Shown one piece after another: positions 11,243-23,457 of a DNA stretch of 64,000 nucleotides (positions are counted from its first letter, which is position 1; each line of letters begins with the position of its first letter). Source of the stretch: Fragilariopsis cylindrus CCMP1102 (taxonomy: Eukaryota > Bacillariophyta > Bacillariophyceae > Bacillariales > Bacillariaceae); contig FMBT01000291.1 of the NCBI GenBank assembly GCA_900095095.1, forward strand, positions 930,001 through 994,000. Reading direction: 5' to 3'. Under the pieces are notes generated by a model, which was not told the DNA's origin, made no database searches, and saw only the letters and a program-made list of their open reading frames with translations. The position numbers were made by a program, and so were the translations under genes.

Positions 11243-12697
11243 CTATCCTCGTGGTTGGGCGATTGATGTGGTGATACAAAATTCCCAAATACTATGCGCC
11301 AGTTCATGCCACGGGTCGTAACTAGGGTCGTAATCATTGGACCAAAATTTTCCTCCGCCGTCTTCCTCTGTCACTTCGTCATCGTCAAATACAGGCAACG
11401 TCGAGAGCAGATTCAAGTCGAAATATAGACGAGGCCAAGATGATGATACTTCTTCCGACCCACTACTACCTTTGGAAGCAGCATTCTTCTCGTTTGATAG
11501 AGTTAAGGAAGTATATAAGAATTCTATACTCCCACTATGTGCGTCTTCCAGCAGTGGAAGCAATCGATCCTCAATTTCTTGTCGGACTTCATTTGGAACT
11601 TTCCAGGCAACCATTCGAGGAGAAGAAGAAGGAGAGGGAGACGAATGAAGTGATTCTGACGGCAACGGCGAAGTAGTAACGGTGTGATTGTTGGATAATT
11701 TTTGACTTAAACTATTAGTAGTTTCGTATTTGTTACCATGATTTTGGTCGCTGCTGCTACTGCTGCTCCCATTATTCTGCTTTATTATTTTGTTTCGGCG
11801 AGAAGAGGCGTCGGAAAGGGTACATACGCCACCACTAGCACACCCTGAGGTAAACTCAGCGGAGGATGTATCATCGTCATATTCCGTTTCTTTCCCAATT
11901 TGTCGTTCCACCGCACATTGGATTTTTCCATTGAGAAACCAAACACGATAAAGTTTTCGATCTCTTGGTTGTTCGTATTGTTGAATTAAAGCCATACAGT
12001 CCTCGTAGGATGAAGGTATCGAAATTTTCACCATGCCTTGTTTTGTATATATTGCATCATCACCCAAAGACGACGACGACGGTAAGGGTATCGAGATCTT
12101 TTTGATTCCAGCTCCGAAGCCACCGGCGTTGGGTTTGATCAGAAGTTGCGTCGTTCCTGTTATATCGTCCTGCCGGAAGATGCTAGTGTCGATATATGTG
12201 GTTTTTTCTTCAGTCATTTCTTCCTCTCTGTCATTGTCCCCGTCATCATCACCTATCCAATATGACATTGTTGTAGGCGCCGATAGATTAGCTCGTCGAA
12301 AAAGAAGATGATGCATCCATTTATTACCACATAGTGAGTAAGCTTTGGATCCATTCCACACAGGTATTCGTAGGGATTGAAAGTAATGAAGAACTGCACA
12401 ACAAGCCTTGTATAATGCCGGACTAGCAGCATCCGAAACACGGTTGACTATTCCTAATATGTCATTGTGATTAACCTGCTGATTAAGTGTATCCGAAACC
12501 AGCCATCCTGAAGCTAACCAGTCTTCCAAAGTTCTGACTTCGATCTGATAATTATTATGATCGTTGCAATTTTGTTTTGTGGCTGCTACTTGTACTTTTA
12601 TTGATTCCAACCGTTCCACGAGTTTTCTGATCCATATTCCTTCTCGGTGCTTCTTTAAAGTTAAAATGACCAATCGACCACCATCGCTGTTCTTCAT
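11243..12697 (-). CDS. ATP-grasp superfamily protein (RimK-like ligase candidate)
   Basis: ATP-grasp enzymes activate a carboxylate with ATP and join it to an amine or thiol. The protein opens with a Rossmann-like strand (GGRLVILTLKKHREGIWIRK). It then has WNGSKAYSLCGNKWMHHLLF, typical of the segment before the nucleotide site, and a glycine-rich lysine loop LLIKPNAGGFGAG. A central strand pair follows (KLYRVWFLNGKIQCAVERQ), and a C-terminal segment (SIEFLY, then LYFDLNLLSTLP) takes the place of the metal-binding D/E-x-N motif. Low-complexity Ser/Asn-rich and acidic inserts interrupt the fold, as often in this genome. I chose the ATG at 12697; the frame is open upstream with no ATG, so a further exon is possible. 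Substrate unknown. Confidence 0.72.
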   Translation of the reverse strand: MKNSDGGRLVILTLKKHREGIWIRKLVERLESIKVQVAATKQNCNDHNNYQIEVRTLEDWLASGWLVSDTLNQQVNHNDILGIVNRVSDAASPALYKACCAVLHYFQSLRIPVWNGSKAYSLCGNKWMHHLLFRRANLSAPTTMSYWIGDDDGDNDREEEMTEEKTTYIDTSIFRQDDITGTTQLLIKPNAGGFGAGIKKISIPLPSSSSLGDDAIYTKQGMVKISIPSSYEDCMALIQQYEQPRDRKLYRVWFLNGKIQCAVERQIGKETEYDDDTSSAEFTSGCASGGVCTLSDASSRRNKIIKQNNGSSSSSSDQNHGNKYETTNSLSQKLSNNHTVTTSPLPSESLHSSPSPSSSPRMVAWKVPNEVRQEIEDRLLPLLEDAHSGSIEFLYTSLTLSNEKNAASKGSSGSEEVSSSWPRLYFDLNLLSTLPVFDDDEVTEEDGGGKFWSNDYDPSYDPWHELAHSIWEFCITTSIAQPRG

Positions 12698-13054
12698 GGT
12701 GCTTGGTAAGATGTGATGGCGAATAGCTAACAAGGCATCAATACTTTTAACTTGTAATGATCCACAATGAAGATCTTGTAGTGACTATTCATCATTATTG
12801 ATTTGAAAAATATGTCTTGTATGACATAAAACGGATCTATTCAATTGTTGCTGTTGCTTGATAATTGTTAATTGTTATGTTGACATCACCTTAGTAGAAA
12901 TTATTCTTGGCGCGCGTTAAAATTGACATAATTCACGATACTTCCTAGTTTACTTCGATCGTTACTCAATGAAAATAAAGGATTTTAGAAACACTTCCTT
13001 TTGAGACCTACTTACTGGTAAATCTTTCATGTCCCATGTCCCATGAAGGAGAGA

Positions 13055-13090
<36 letters not shown>

Positions 13091-13283
13091 TGAGTGAATA
13101 TGGAGTCCTATGTATGATAGATGGTTTAAATTCGCAAAATACGGTAGCAGCACGTATTTCCCCTTCCAGTACAGTAAAGAAAGTCAGATTAATATTTTTT
13201 TAGGAAAAAAGAACGAATTAACATATTCAGCAAGTTTTCTATATACACAGTGCAACTATCTAAAGAACTGTTACTTAATTTGT
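12698..13283. other. intergenic region with a GT/GA microsatellite
   Basis: No gene. A (GT)n run followed by (GA)n lies at about 13055-13090. The rest shows no structure I can name. Confidence 0.6.
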
Positions 13284-15610
13284 TTAGCTACAAACAGCAA
13301 GTCCCATGATCTTGAACGTCTCGCCACCAATAAGCTTTGCTTCCAATTGTAGTCTCTCGCCAGCATCCACTGGTTTGCTCAAAATAATCTCTTCGGTATA
13401 TATTTCACTCGTGTTCTTATTATGAGTACCTAGCATATTTCGTTCCTCTAACAGTTGATGATTCGAGGACCAGACCTTTGCTTTCAATTCACTATCTATC
13501 CATTTCGTTCCGTATGATCTCATAAAGAAAAAAGTGATTGAACGTATCTTTTGTGAATATTGAAAGTCCAAAACCATTGATTGACTAGAATTCTTTCCAC
13601 TGGTCTTTGTTATTGCCGATGGTATAAATCCAATCTTGTCCCCATCCTCGCTGAGTTCCCATCCTTCCCATGTACTCGATTGATGCCGAAAATATTCCTG
13701 AATAAACGTTATATTATTTTGCTGGAGAGACAACCCACTTACCCAAGAAAAGGGACACTTTACTTTATGGTTTTGATGAGGTGTATTTTCATCATCACTG
13801 CATGTTGATGTACTATACGATTGCTGTTGTTGTTGGTCATTGGCTGCACTCTGTCTCCATAATGATGTAACATCCTCCAATAACAAATCCTTTGTCAACT
13901 CGGGTGGTAAACCCTTTGGTTGTGGTTGTGGCTTTCCCATGGGTTCTTTAAAATCCCCTTTTAGGTCAGGAAGTCCCCAAAAACCTGCTTCATATTCAGA
14001 AATATTGTTCATTCGATGAGGAGGAGTTGGCATACTACAATACGTTGATGCCAAGTGGACTAAGTTGTATATTGTCACCCACATAGAAGATATGTGCATT
14101 CCCATACCTGGATGGATTTGACGATCAAAGGTAAGTGTTTTCTTCCTTCTCTCTTGTACCCACCATTCAGAACTGAACCATTTTTCATATGTATCACCAT
14201 ACACAAACTCTCGAATCGTATCTGCGTAACTCATACTGACAAAGCCGTAGTAATTAGCCAAGACTTGCGCTCCCTGTGACAATTCCGTCGTGTCCCATAT
14301 TTTACGTTGCTCGTTGCCTAGATAGTCGTCCATATGAAGCAGAAGGGGTGGGATAGGTTCATTATTTGTATCTTTATTATTGCAATTTTTTGTATTCAAA
14401 ACTTGCCGTACAAATCCTTGCATCATTTCAAATGTTCGTTCACGCAACGTTGTATTTGCCGATTCGGCCTCTAAAGCGGTCAAAATATGCATATCATTAG
14501 TCGAGTATGCATTGATTACAATGTCTGGATTACGAGCTTCTTCTGGTATCAAATCATATTGCCATATAACGGATCCTGTTCCAGTATTGGTACCACCCAT
14601 AGCAACTTTAGTTACATGTACGAGTGGTTCTTCGACGTCACCCTTCTTCTTTTTACTACTATTACTGTCATTAACGAAAAATGAATTAAGGAACTGTCCT
14701 ACTCGATTACTCCATGTACATTCACGCTTGGGTAATTGGAATTGAAAGTTCAATTCTTTCATTAACATACGACAATTGGTACCGACTAAAAGACTACCAC
14801 CCATGATAAGAATTTTGAGTGGCCGTGGTGATGGTACATCGTTGCTGTTGTTGATGGTCGTTGCATGTCGTTCTTCTTGGGATAGTTGTAAGTATTTATA
14901 CCGTTCAAATCCAACGGTAAGTGCATTCTCAACAGGTCTCCAATCGTACGGTACAGTCTTAACCGATCGTTGCAATCGCGGTGAAATAATTTGTAGTAAT
15001 TGTGAGGTAAAATCGTGGAACATAAAGCGGCTATCATTGGGTACACGAGAGGCGCTCAAGATTTGTAGTATGTGTTCATTCCAAAGAGACATTGCGGTTG
15101 GTGCGGGATGCGGTAGTACCGATTGACAAAATGGATGAGTATTGGTGTTGGATAGTTTATTTAAAGATGCTAGTTGAGAAGAAGAAGATGTAGTATCATT
15201 AATTTTATCAGATTTTGTTTCGTTTCGTCCTCTTCTTGCGTACATGACACTTTTTTTAACTGATCGAGGTTACGTAATGAAGACGAATGATCATTTTTGA
15301 GTTTTTCTGCTTCTGCTTTCCAACGTTTAACTTCAGCTTGGGATTTTTCCAGCTGTTGACGTATTCGGTTACTGTCTTCGTTACCGCTACTTGTACCAGG
15401 AGCAGAATGAGGACCATGATATTCCAAAGTTGTATCGTTATGAAATAATCCAGATATATTGATGCCAATGTATAGACCAATCAACACTGCGAGAAAGAAA
15501 CGGATAGAACTAAATTTAGTTGAGACTCCCATGACAAAATTGTCTATTGACGCAGTTTTCTTCTTCTCCTTCTCCTTCTTCTTCTTTTCAAAGGTTCGTA
15601 GTTTTCCCAT
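13284..15610 (-). CDS. membrane-anchored SGNH-type hydrolase (frameshifted)
   Basis: SGNH hydrolases are esterases or acetylesterases with a Ser/Asp/His triad. The N-terminal part has a Lys-rich cytosolic tail, one transmembrane helix (SIRFFLAVLIGLYIGINI) and a short coiled coil. After a frame change, the rest shows the nucleophile block ILIMGGSLLVGTN, the YSTNDMH block and the catalytic pair DRQIHP. The C-terminal 160 residues form a beta-rich region that may bind carbohydrate. The two frames meet at an A7 run (T7 at 15251-15257). One additional A would give a single 775-residue protein, so this is probably a base missing from the assembly. The topology suggests the enzyme acts outside the membrane or in the secretory lumen. 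The substrate cannot be read from the sequence. Confidence 0.75.
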
Positions 15611-16447
15611 TTCCGACTTCAATCTACGTCCGAAACTTTAGAATAGAGATATTGAATTGTGGCTGTAGTGGTTGCGGCGATGGTCTGTACCTTGTTCTGC
15701 AGCGAGTATAAAATGATGCAAACTATGATATGTAGCCATCAATGTATGTGTAGTATGTAACATCGATAATATGTGATTACGGTGGACAAATTTCACTATT
15801 TCTGCTGATCAATGCCCTGTGTATATAATACATTGAAAATGTTTTTGCATAACGATCTACTCTATACTGAATACACCCCTGGTTGTATTTTTCATTAGGA
15901 TTTGACTTTTTCCGGAAGAGTTGTACTCACAAATCAATGTTAGTATACTGCATTTCTTGCTTGCTAAACTTGCTAAAGAAACTACACAATAATCTAGCAT
16001 TTTTAAATCAAAAATGCACCACCAAAGGCGTATTTGCGTTTGGTTTACTTCTCAATAAAAATAGAAGAACTTTAACTTTCAAACATCCATCCTATAGAGA
16101 TCAAAAGGGTACTTTGGCCAACTAGTCAGTAATCATATTGTGTGAGCAAATCAATCGCAAATCCTCTCCCACCCAGGACATTGACTTACTCTAGCCAGGC
16201 ACTAGGGGATATAGTTGTATAAGTAGATGACTCGCATCACTATACTAAATTGATTCATGTTAATAGTCATTTGGTGAGGGAGCATATGGAAGTATATCAT
16301 GTACCTAATGAAATATATTATATGAAAGTAAAAACTATTTTTAAAAAGATAGTATCTTAAATACAGTTATTTGAGTATTATTTTTCCTATTCCACACAGG
16401 AAAAATATATGTGTGATCACATCGGGTATAGTTCATAGTTAATTTTC
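15611..16447. other. intergenic region
   Basis: No convincing gene. An 80-codon frame at 15883-16125 has no recognisable features. The region separates the SGNH gene from the 3' end of the first LRR gene. Confidence 0.55.
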
Positions 16448-19387
16448 CTATAGACGAGACCCTGCACATCGGATCGGATCTGGAAATCTTCCTGCTAAGA
16501 CTTGACACTCACAAAGGCCTCCAACGCAGCAATGAGTACAACAAGGACACGCTATTTCCTGACAATCGGCATAAGCGACAGCCTCAGCCACGTCGATGCT
16601 TTGGCATAGCGCTGGGGGAACTTCGCCCGTCAAATCATTCTCATCTATACGAAAGACTCGTAGTTGGGAAAGCGCAGACAAAGAATCAGGCAAGTTTCCA
16701 GCGATCCGGTTGCCCGATATGCGGAACTGTCGCAGCTGGGTCAAGGCTCCCAACTCAAAGGGAACGGATCCAATCAATTGGTTCGTGGATACGTCAAAGC
16801 CATCGCGTAGTTTGGTTAGCTGACCTAGCTCTGAGGGGATTTGAAAACCGAACTCGTTGTTAGAAATAAAGAAACCTTCCAAATTTACCAACTGACCAAA
16901 TTCAGTGTGAACGGTACCTTGAATATTGTTGTTGCTCACGGAAAAAATCTTAAGATTGATCAAATCACCAATGGTTCGAGGAACAAATGTAAATAGATTC
17001 GAATCCAAATCTAAAACTTCCAGACTGGTCATACTACCAATGATTGATGGAACAGTTCCATTCAATTCGTTATTTGGTAAAACTAGACTCTTTAGTTGAG
17101 ACATTGATCCAAAATCTTCGGGGATAGTCCCAGAAAATTTGCAATCTCCAAGATCCAAATATTGCAGGGAAGGAATAACAGAGACAATTCCGCCAGGTAA
17201 GGGGCCCGTGTAGTCATTTCCGTTTAAGTCCAATTCTACCAAGGCCGTTAGGTCGGATAGTTGCGATGGAATGTCACCTGATAACGAGTTCCCTCGTACA
17301 ATTAATTCCTCCAGCATTGTTAATAGTCCAAGTGTAGTTGGTAATGTTCCATTGAGACCATCAGCAGAGAGACCACGAATGTTTATGGCCTGAAGACTAT
17401 CTGAAAGCAAACCAAGTTCTGGCGGAACCGTTCCCACGACGTTGTTGGCACCAAGAACCAAGTTAGCAAATAATCTTTCGGAATTGCATGCTGTGACTCC
17501 CGCAGTATACCATGTACATTCGTCGAAGTCACTCAACCAGCGACTGTTGTCAAGCCAGTCCATACCGTTGGTGGAGAAGTAAAAGACTGCCAAAGTCCAG
17601 CGGTAAAGCTGCTTTTCTGGACTATAAAATTGGAGATTCTCGTTACCCAACAGCCATGTCAAAGCTTGGTATTGAACAGAATCGGCATCTTCGAAGGCCG
17701 CTGGCAAAGTTGTCGGTGCCGATGCCCGAACAATATTGTCGGTGACAGGATTAGAATACGTAGGACCCGTCGTAATTGGAGAAGCTGTCGGAGATGCTAT
17801 CGTCGTCGGTGCCAATGTTGCTGATGGAGATAGGGGAGGAGGGGGTGGGGTTGGGAATGCTATTGGGGGTAACGGTGGAGGTGTGAAGATAGGTTGAGGA
17901 GTTGGAGCAAATGTGGTTGATTTGTCTTCTTTCTTCACATCAAAAACAAATATACCAATTGCAATACCTGCACTGATTCCAATTAATAAGAGGAGAGTTG
18001 CAATCGAAATACAACCGATCGTTCGCCTCCTACTAGTATCTGTGTCGTATACTACCTTTGGTTTTTTGGGCTTAGACGTTTCATCAGCTCGCTGTGATTC
18101 GATGTCTGCAATAGGAGCATTTGAACTTTTCACAGCACTGGCTGTTCTGATCGGTGCTGTGTTGTTAACTTCGGGTCCACTAACACCCTCGTCCGCTCTA
18201 GATACCGCAGCTGCTGCAGGTAAATTTCCTGCACGTGCAACGAGAGACTCCTCACTGGACGATGAATCCTCATCACTAGACGATGCTTCAGATTCATTTT
18301 CATCGTCAAACTCAAGCTCTCGTTTGCTATCGACGATTTCTTCTTCAATTGATTCCTCATCCAAAGTTTCCTCACCCAAAGTTTCTTCGTCATAAGATTC
18401 TTCGTCTACAGTTGCCACAGCCACAGCCGTTGCTGCTGCCGCTACCGCTGCCGCTTTTTTTCTCTTTTTTCTTGGAAAAGGATTTGCTTTCATTTGAAGA
18501 AATGGCAGAGACTGATTCATCATTTTCTGACTCGCTTGATTCTTCGATATCTCTAGTTGCGATAGCTGCAGCAGTAGTGACACCAGCAGCTGCGATTGCT
18601 GCATCTCCTTCGTCATTGTCTTCCTGCTGTTGCGCATCTCTAGCAATCGATTCTAAAACGCTCTCCGCATCAAAAGAACTATCATCATCCTGTTTGGATG
18701 ATTCATCTTCCTCGTCGGAACCATCAGACTTCCTTTGTTCACTTGAAGCTGGCGGAGATTTTAGTGCCGAGGCTTCCGCACCATCCAGCATCTCAGATAC
18801 TTTACCTCCTTGTTCTGGCGATTCAGGTGCAAGTAAATCATCAAGTTTTCGTACTGAATCTTGCGGGTCGTCTCCAAGAAGCCTCGCTGTGTCTGTGTCT
18901 CTAACGTTGTGTTATCCTCTTCGGTGGACTCGTCATCGCTGCTATCGCCATCGCTATCATCGTCATCTGACGAATCATCATCGGAGGATTCTTCTCCAGA
19001 TGATGATTCTTCTTCTTTTTCTCCTTCTTCATCTGATGATGAGTCTTCAGATTCGGAATCACCAGATTCGACCTTTGTTGGAACTAAGATCTCCGAAGAT
19101 GCATCTTTCGATTTCTCATCTGACTCCGACTCGGATTCTGACTCCGACTCGTCGTCCGATGAACTAGATTCATCGTCATCATCTGATGATTCATCTTCAG
19201 CCTTTGATTCGTCTTCATCGCTACTAGAATCCTCATCTTTTGATTCATCTTCATCCTTTGATTCGTCTTCATCGCTACTGGAATCCTCATCTTTTGATTC
19301 GTCTTCATCGCTACTGGAATCATCATCTTCGTCAGAGCTACTTTCTTTACTCTCACTAGCGGCACTAGAATCGCCTTCGCTACTACT

Positions 19388-19420
<33 letters not shown>

Positions 19421-19480
19421 GTCGTCGTCGTCGTCGTCGCTGCTATCATCGTCATCATCGTCGTCATCATCGTCGCTGCT

Positions 19481-19513
<33 letters not shown>

Positions 19514-19822
19514 GCTGCTATCATCCTCATCATCCTCATCATCATCGTCGCTGCTGCTGTCGCTCTTTTCCTCTTCTTTGCTGCTATCATCATCATCATC
19601 ATCATCGTCGTCGTCGTCGTCATCGCTACTTTCTTCCTCGCCACTGGATTCGTCTGACGCTGAGCCATCCTCACTATCACTATCGCTATTGGCGCTACTT
19701 TCTTCTTCTGATGAACCATCTGACGCTGAACCATCCTCACTTTCACTATCGCTACCACTATCACTATCGTCGCTACTTTCTTCTTCACTACTACTTTCTT
19801 CTTCTTTCTTTTTCTTCGCCAT
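16448..19822 (-). CDS. single-pass LRR protein 1, acidic N-terminus (two compensating frameshifts)
   Basis: Surface-type LRR protein of about 1124 residues. Order: MAKKKKEEE start; a very long Asp/Ser tract; a Ser/Ala-rich segment; a basic stop-transfer and TM helix (RRRTIGCISIATLLLLIGIS, around residue 600); a Pro-rich stalk; a capping segment (LYRWTLAVFYFSTNGMDWL, then CTWY); about ten LRRs of the LxxLxLxxNxLxGxIPxxx type; and a Cys cluster CPCCTHCCVGGLCEC near the end. The frame changes twice, once between about 18,760 and 18,920 and once at the A7 run (T7 at 18455-18461). Net length stays divisible by three, and the middle frame has coding character. Function is unknown; recognition or adhesion is inferred from LRRs and topology. 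Confidence 0.78.
19385..19640. repeat. coding trinucleotide run (Asp tract)
   Basis: ATC/GTC triplets on the plus strand encode long Asp runs, broken by Ser pairs, in the minus-strand LRR gene. The complementary strand stays open as a poly-Ser frame, an artefact of the triplets. Such a run is prone to length change by slippage. Confidence 0.9.
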
Positions 19823-20639
19823 GTTAACAGTATTCAATTTCCTCAAATTTTAATTTATATTCAATATATAGTTGCTTATTGATGATACCTTACGGATTAC
19901 TTCGTCTTGTAATTAATTGTGCAGGGTTTCGATTGTTACCGATGCGACTTCACTTTGAACTGAACAAAGTAAAACTTTTTTGCATGTACTTCTTACTTGG
20001 TATGATTTGTATGAGATGTTAAGCTAGCTAATTCGTCAAACGGATCGATCGCGAGTAAAACTTGGTAGTCATCAACGGTAAGAAGATAACAATTGAAACA
20101 ATCCAGTGTTGTTACGAGAATTGAATGATTTGTAAGTTGGTCTAGCAGTGTATGTATTGAGTATTGTCATCCAATAAGTTGATGAAACAACTAAAGATTT
20201 TGGCAAACTTGTAAATTAATTAGGAAAATTTATCACTCTTCGCCGTAAATCCGGAAGTGGTTCCGTCGCGAGTCCCGCAATCGCAATGAGCAAAACGCGC
20301 TTCTCAGCCAAGTTAGGAGTTACAAATCATTAGTGTTATATAAGATAGTCATTTGCACCAACATTGCAGCCCGAATTTTTTTTGTTGAATGGACAATTTT
20401 GGTTGATTACCACGTTTAAAAATACGAGAGTTTTTAATGGTAGAACAGGTAACTTTTTCAGACATGGATAAAGATATACAAAATTAAATATTAAAAATTA
20501 AAAAATCGCATACAAATTTCTGTGGCGAATTTACTGTTACTCTGTAGTAGTCTATAGTTTAGACTAACTAGTAGTTCATAGTTAGAGTGGAGTTAGAATC
20601 GGCAAATTAAATACAGCATCAATCAAGAAATGAGCTAAA
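19823..20639. other. intergenic region
   Basis: Upstream of LRR gene 1 and before the copia remnant. No gene was found. It could contain degraded 5' parts of the element, but no LTR boundary was recognisable. Confidence 0.5.
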
Positions 20640-22361
20640 GTATCCTGTATATGAATGAGCAATTCGAGCTAATACAATACGGTCAAAGAACAAGTAGATC
20701 AAAATAAGGAAAACCCAAGAATCTTAGTAGCACAGGCAACGGGTTAGTTGAAGCAAATGATAAGATTGAACTACTAGGAAAACAAATAGCACAACTGTAT
20801 GCAGCACTAATGGCAAAAGACACAACTGCAGGAACAATCACAGCACTGAATGACAAAATCAATCAACTTGAAAGTAAAAGCGGAAGAAGAGGAGGTGGTA
20901 GCAATGGACGCCAACAGTATGGGAAAGTTGGAAGCAGCAGTAGCTACCCCAGAAATAATGATGGAATCAGAACTACTCAAAGATGGGACAATGACGATTA
21001 CTGTTGGACATGCTGATATGATATCAAGCATACAAGTATGACATGAGGAATATGAGAAAGTAGAAGCATAATTCTTTCATCGGACTACAGCTAGGCTGTT
21101 GTTTGATTCTAAAAGAGCAAGACCGAACCTACAGGTTTTGGCTGCATACTTATGTACAAGAGTCAAGGCTCCTACCCAGTCTGATTACTGCAAACTAACC
21201 AGGGTAATTAAATATTTAACAGATAACTATCTTCATTCCACTAGTACTGGGGTGGGATGGTACTGGACAATTGTTATGGTCTGTCGATGCGTCGTTTGCA
21301 ATACACAAATACATGAAAAGCCATACCGGTGCAGTACCAATATTGGGACAGGGGGCTCTAATGTTGATGCCGTTGTCTCTTAAACAAAAGATTAACATGA
21401 AGAGCTCCACAGAAGCGGAATTAGTTGGTGTTGATGATGCAATGAACTTCATTGAATGGGTCCAACTATTCGTTGAACAACAAATCAAATCAATTAATGA
21501 AGATTCAGTTTTAAGAAAGATTGGACCTGATGTCGTTATACATCAAGATAACACAAGCACAATACAACTGGAGAACAATGGGCAAGCGTCTAGTACCAAG
21601 AGGACCAGACACATTAACATTCGATACTTCTATGTGACGAGTAAGACCAAGGATGGAAGCATTCTATCATCCCACAGAGAAAATGGTTTCAGACTACTTA
21701 AGTAAACCGTTACAAGGTAGCCTACATATTTAGAATCCATCGAAATTCTATCATGGGCCATTCAGAGGACTCCATCTCTAGATACAGAAAAGGGTAGTCA
21801 GATGCTAAAAGGTTGTCGTCGCCATCATAATTGAATAAGGGATCATATTCAACAGTAAAAAAATATACTATGCTATATTGAATATAAAAAATATAGGAGT
21901 GTGTTGAGGATTCAATTTATATTGAGTCCCGTGAGTGAGGTTTTTATGACATGTGTCATGTCATGATCATTGTGATATTTACACACGTCATTTCCTTACA
22001 ACAATAACCATATGTTCACTTGGTTAATGTGAGGTTGATAATTGACAAGAGATGTTATGCTGTTTACACACCATGCTAATGCAGCGTACCTCTATCGTCG
22101 CACCTCTACTGAGGTGTCATCTTAACTCTCATTATTTATTATTAATCTATGCAATAGGGAAATATAAATAACTAAGTTAACAAACATATATTATATAGTC
22201 TCTTCAAGCATTACATAGCCATAGCAAGTATTAAATCACGTAGTAAATCAATGAGTTAAATTAAATCAAATAACGTGTCTGTCTATTGTATTTCAATACT
22301 GTTGTTGAGATGAATATAGTGAGAACCTACTTTTTCTTCACATTAATATATTTTTCAATCG
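20640..22361 (+). mobile_element. decayed, internally deleted Ty1/copia retrotransposon (CoDi-like)
   Basis: A gag-like segment (20750-21040) has a coiled part, a Gly/Arg-rich linker and a nucleocapsid zinc-knuckle start DDYCWTC, followed by an in-frame stop. It passes directly into the end of reverse transcriptase/RNase H: SKRARPNLQVLAAYLCTRVK and KRVIKYL-like TRVIKYLTD, then WSVDASFAIHKYMKSHTG, KSSTEAELVGVDDAM and KRTRHINIRYFYV. After a frameshift comes the typical polyprotein end KMVSDYLSKPLQG. Protease, integrase and most of the reverse transcriptase are missing, so the copy is dead. The 3' part from TGTTGA at 21902 is a probable LTR. The outer limits are approximate. Confidence 0.85.
21902..22361 (+). 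repeat. probable 3' LTR of the copia remnant
   Basis: Begins with TGTTGA immediately after a purine stretch (ATAGGAGTG), as a copia LTR would. The expected TCAACA end is not intact; a degraded version (TTTTTCAATC) is near 22361. The end coordinate is an estimate. Confidence 0.4.
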
Positions 22362-22584
22362 TGCACGTTAGTTATCTCACGACAGTCGACGTGCGTCATA
22401 CGGTAATAAAAATATATATGCATGTTTAATGATATCCTAGGAATATTATTAATATACAGTATGTCATAAATCATAAATACTAGTACCGTCGTAGTAACCT
22501 CTTGTCACATCATACAGAGCATTCTGATTGATTCTGGCTATAGCTAGTTACAAGAACGTCCTAATTTGAAGAGGTTCTGTAATA

Positions 22585-23283
22585 ATGGATAGACTCACAT
22601 ACAATAATTTTCTAGATTTTTTGTCTTCCATTATATTTTCTTACGATACTCCGAAGGATATTCAGAAAAAAGTATCGACATGGTCATCTTCTGTCTCGAC
22701 GTACGCCAGAGACAATCCCATATTCTCCGTTAAGAAACGAACCAATGATGATGGGGGAGAAATAGACGTAAATATCCCATATTTTGGTTCTGTTTCACTC
22801 GACGTTTTCTTATTTTCAAGTTCGGCAATTTTATCTCGGGTGTACATTTTTTGGAGAAGTCGACGACGACGACAACGACAAGTATCGATAGAAGAGGAGG
22901 ACGACGACGATGATAAGATAGAACGCTCCGACAAACCACAACCAGATGCATATAAATCGCCTCCAGTCAAAGCTACAGTTGTAAAGGGCTACAAAGATGA
23001 GGGTCTATATGAGACGATAAATAGAATGCAGGATGTAAGGAAATCTTTACGTAAGGTTGTCGATCCTGAGGTGACGAGAAAGGAGAAGCAAGAACGACTC
23101 AAACAGCACAACATTATTCGATCAATCAGTGGTCAAAATAGTGGTAGTGGTAGTTGTACTAGTAGTTGTAGTGATGGATACTTGGGCATGTCTTCAAACA
23201 GTCTCCAAGAGGCTCGAAAAATTCTGAAAAAAGTCGACGTCGAACCAGCAGATCATACGGTGCCAAAAAGAGCAATGGTATGA
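22585..23283 (+). CDS. hypothetical protein sharing a block with LRR protein 2
   Basis: A 232-residue frame of unknown function. It has one moderately hydrophobic stretch (SLDVFLFSSSAILSRVYIFW) followed by an Arg cluster and an acidic run, which could be a membrane segment with a cytosolic tail. The middle is Lys/Arg/Glu-rich and probably helical. The last 38 residues (SDGYLGMSSNSLQEARKILK and onward) are almost identical to a segment in the N-terminal half of the LRR gene that converges on it. Similarity is high at DNA level, so the block was copied recently or is kept similar by conversion. The gene may be a partial duplicate or a real partner. Confidence 0.55.
   Translation: MDRLTYNNFLDFLSSIIFSYDTPKDIQKKVSTWSSSVSTYARDNPIFSVKKRTNDDGGEIDVNIPYFGSVSLDVFLFSSSAILSRVYIFWRSRRRRQRQVSIEEEDDDDDKIERSDKPQPDAYKSPPVKATVVKGYKDEGLYETINRMQDVRKSLRKVVDPEVTRKEKQERLKQHNIIRSISGQNSGSGSCTSSCSDGYLGMSSNSLQEARKILKKVDVEPADHTVPKRAMV
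23161..23265 (+). repeat. block shared with 27481-27590 in inverted orientation
   Basis: About 100 bases, from around GATGGATACTTGGGCATGTC to CAGCAGATCATACG, match the minus strand near 27481-27590 with only a few differences. The block is coding in both places and read in the same frame. Confidence 0.85.
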
Positions 23284-23457
23284 ACATGAATTGATTTCAT
23301 AATACCAAAACAAAAAACAAGATATGAACATAGTGTATAGTTCACTATTCAATACTGCTACAAGAGAGTTCTACAAGAATAATTTACTTAATTTACACCA
23401 ACATCTGGAAAATAATAGTAAGTTACTGGTACATACAAAATGATTATAATATTATCT

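Noticed and set aside
15883-16125. Possible retrotransposon fragment
   Set aside because: No recognisable RT or RNase H motif; similarity impression too weak.
18861-19853. 330-codon Ser-rich frame on the plus strand
   Set aside because: Antisense of the Asp/Ser triplet run in LRR gene 1; the open frame follows from the triplet repeats.
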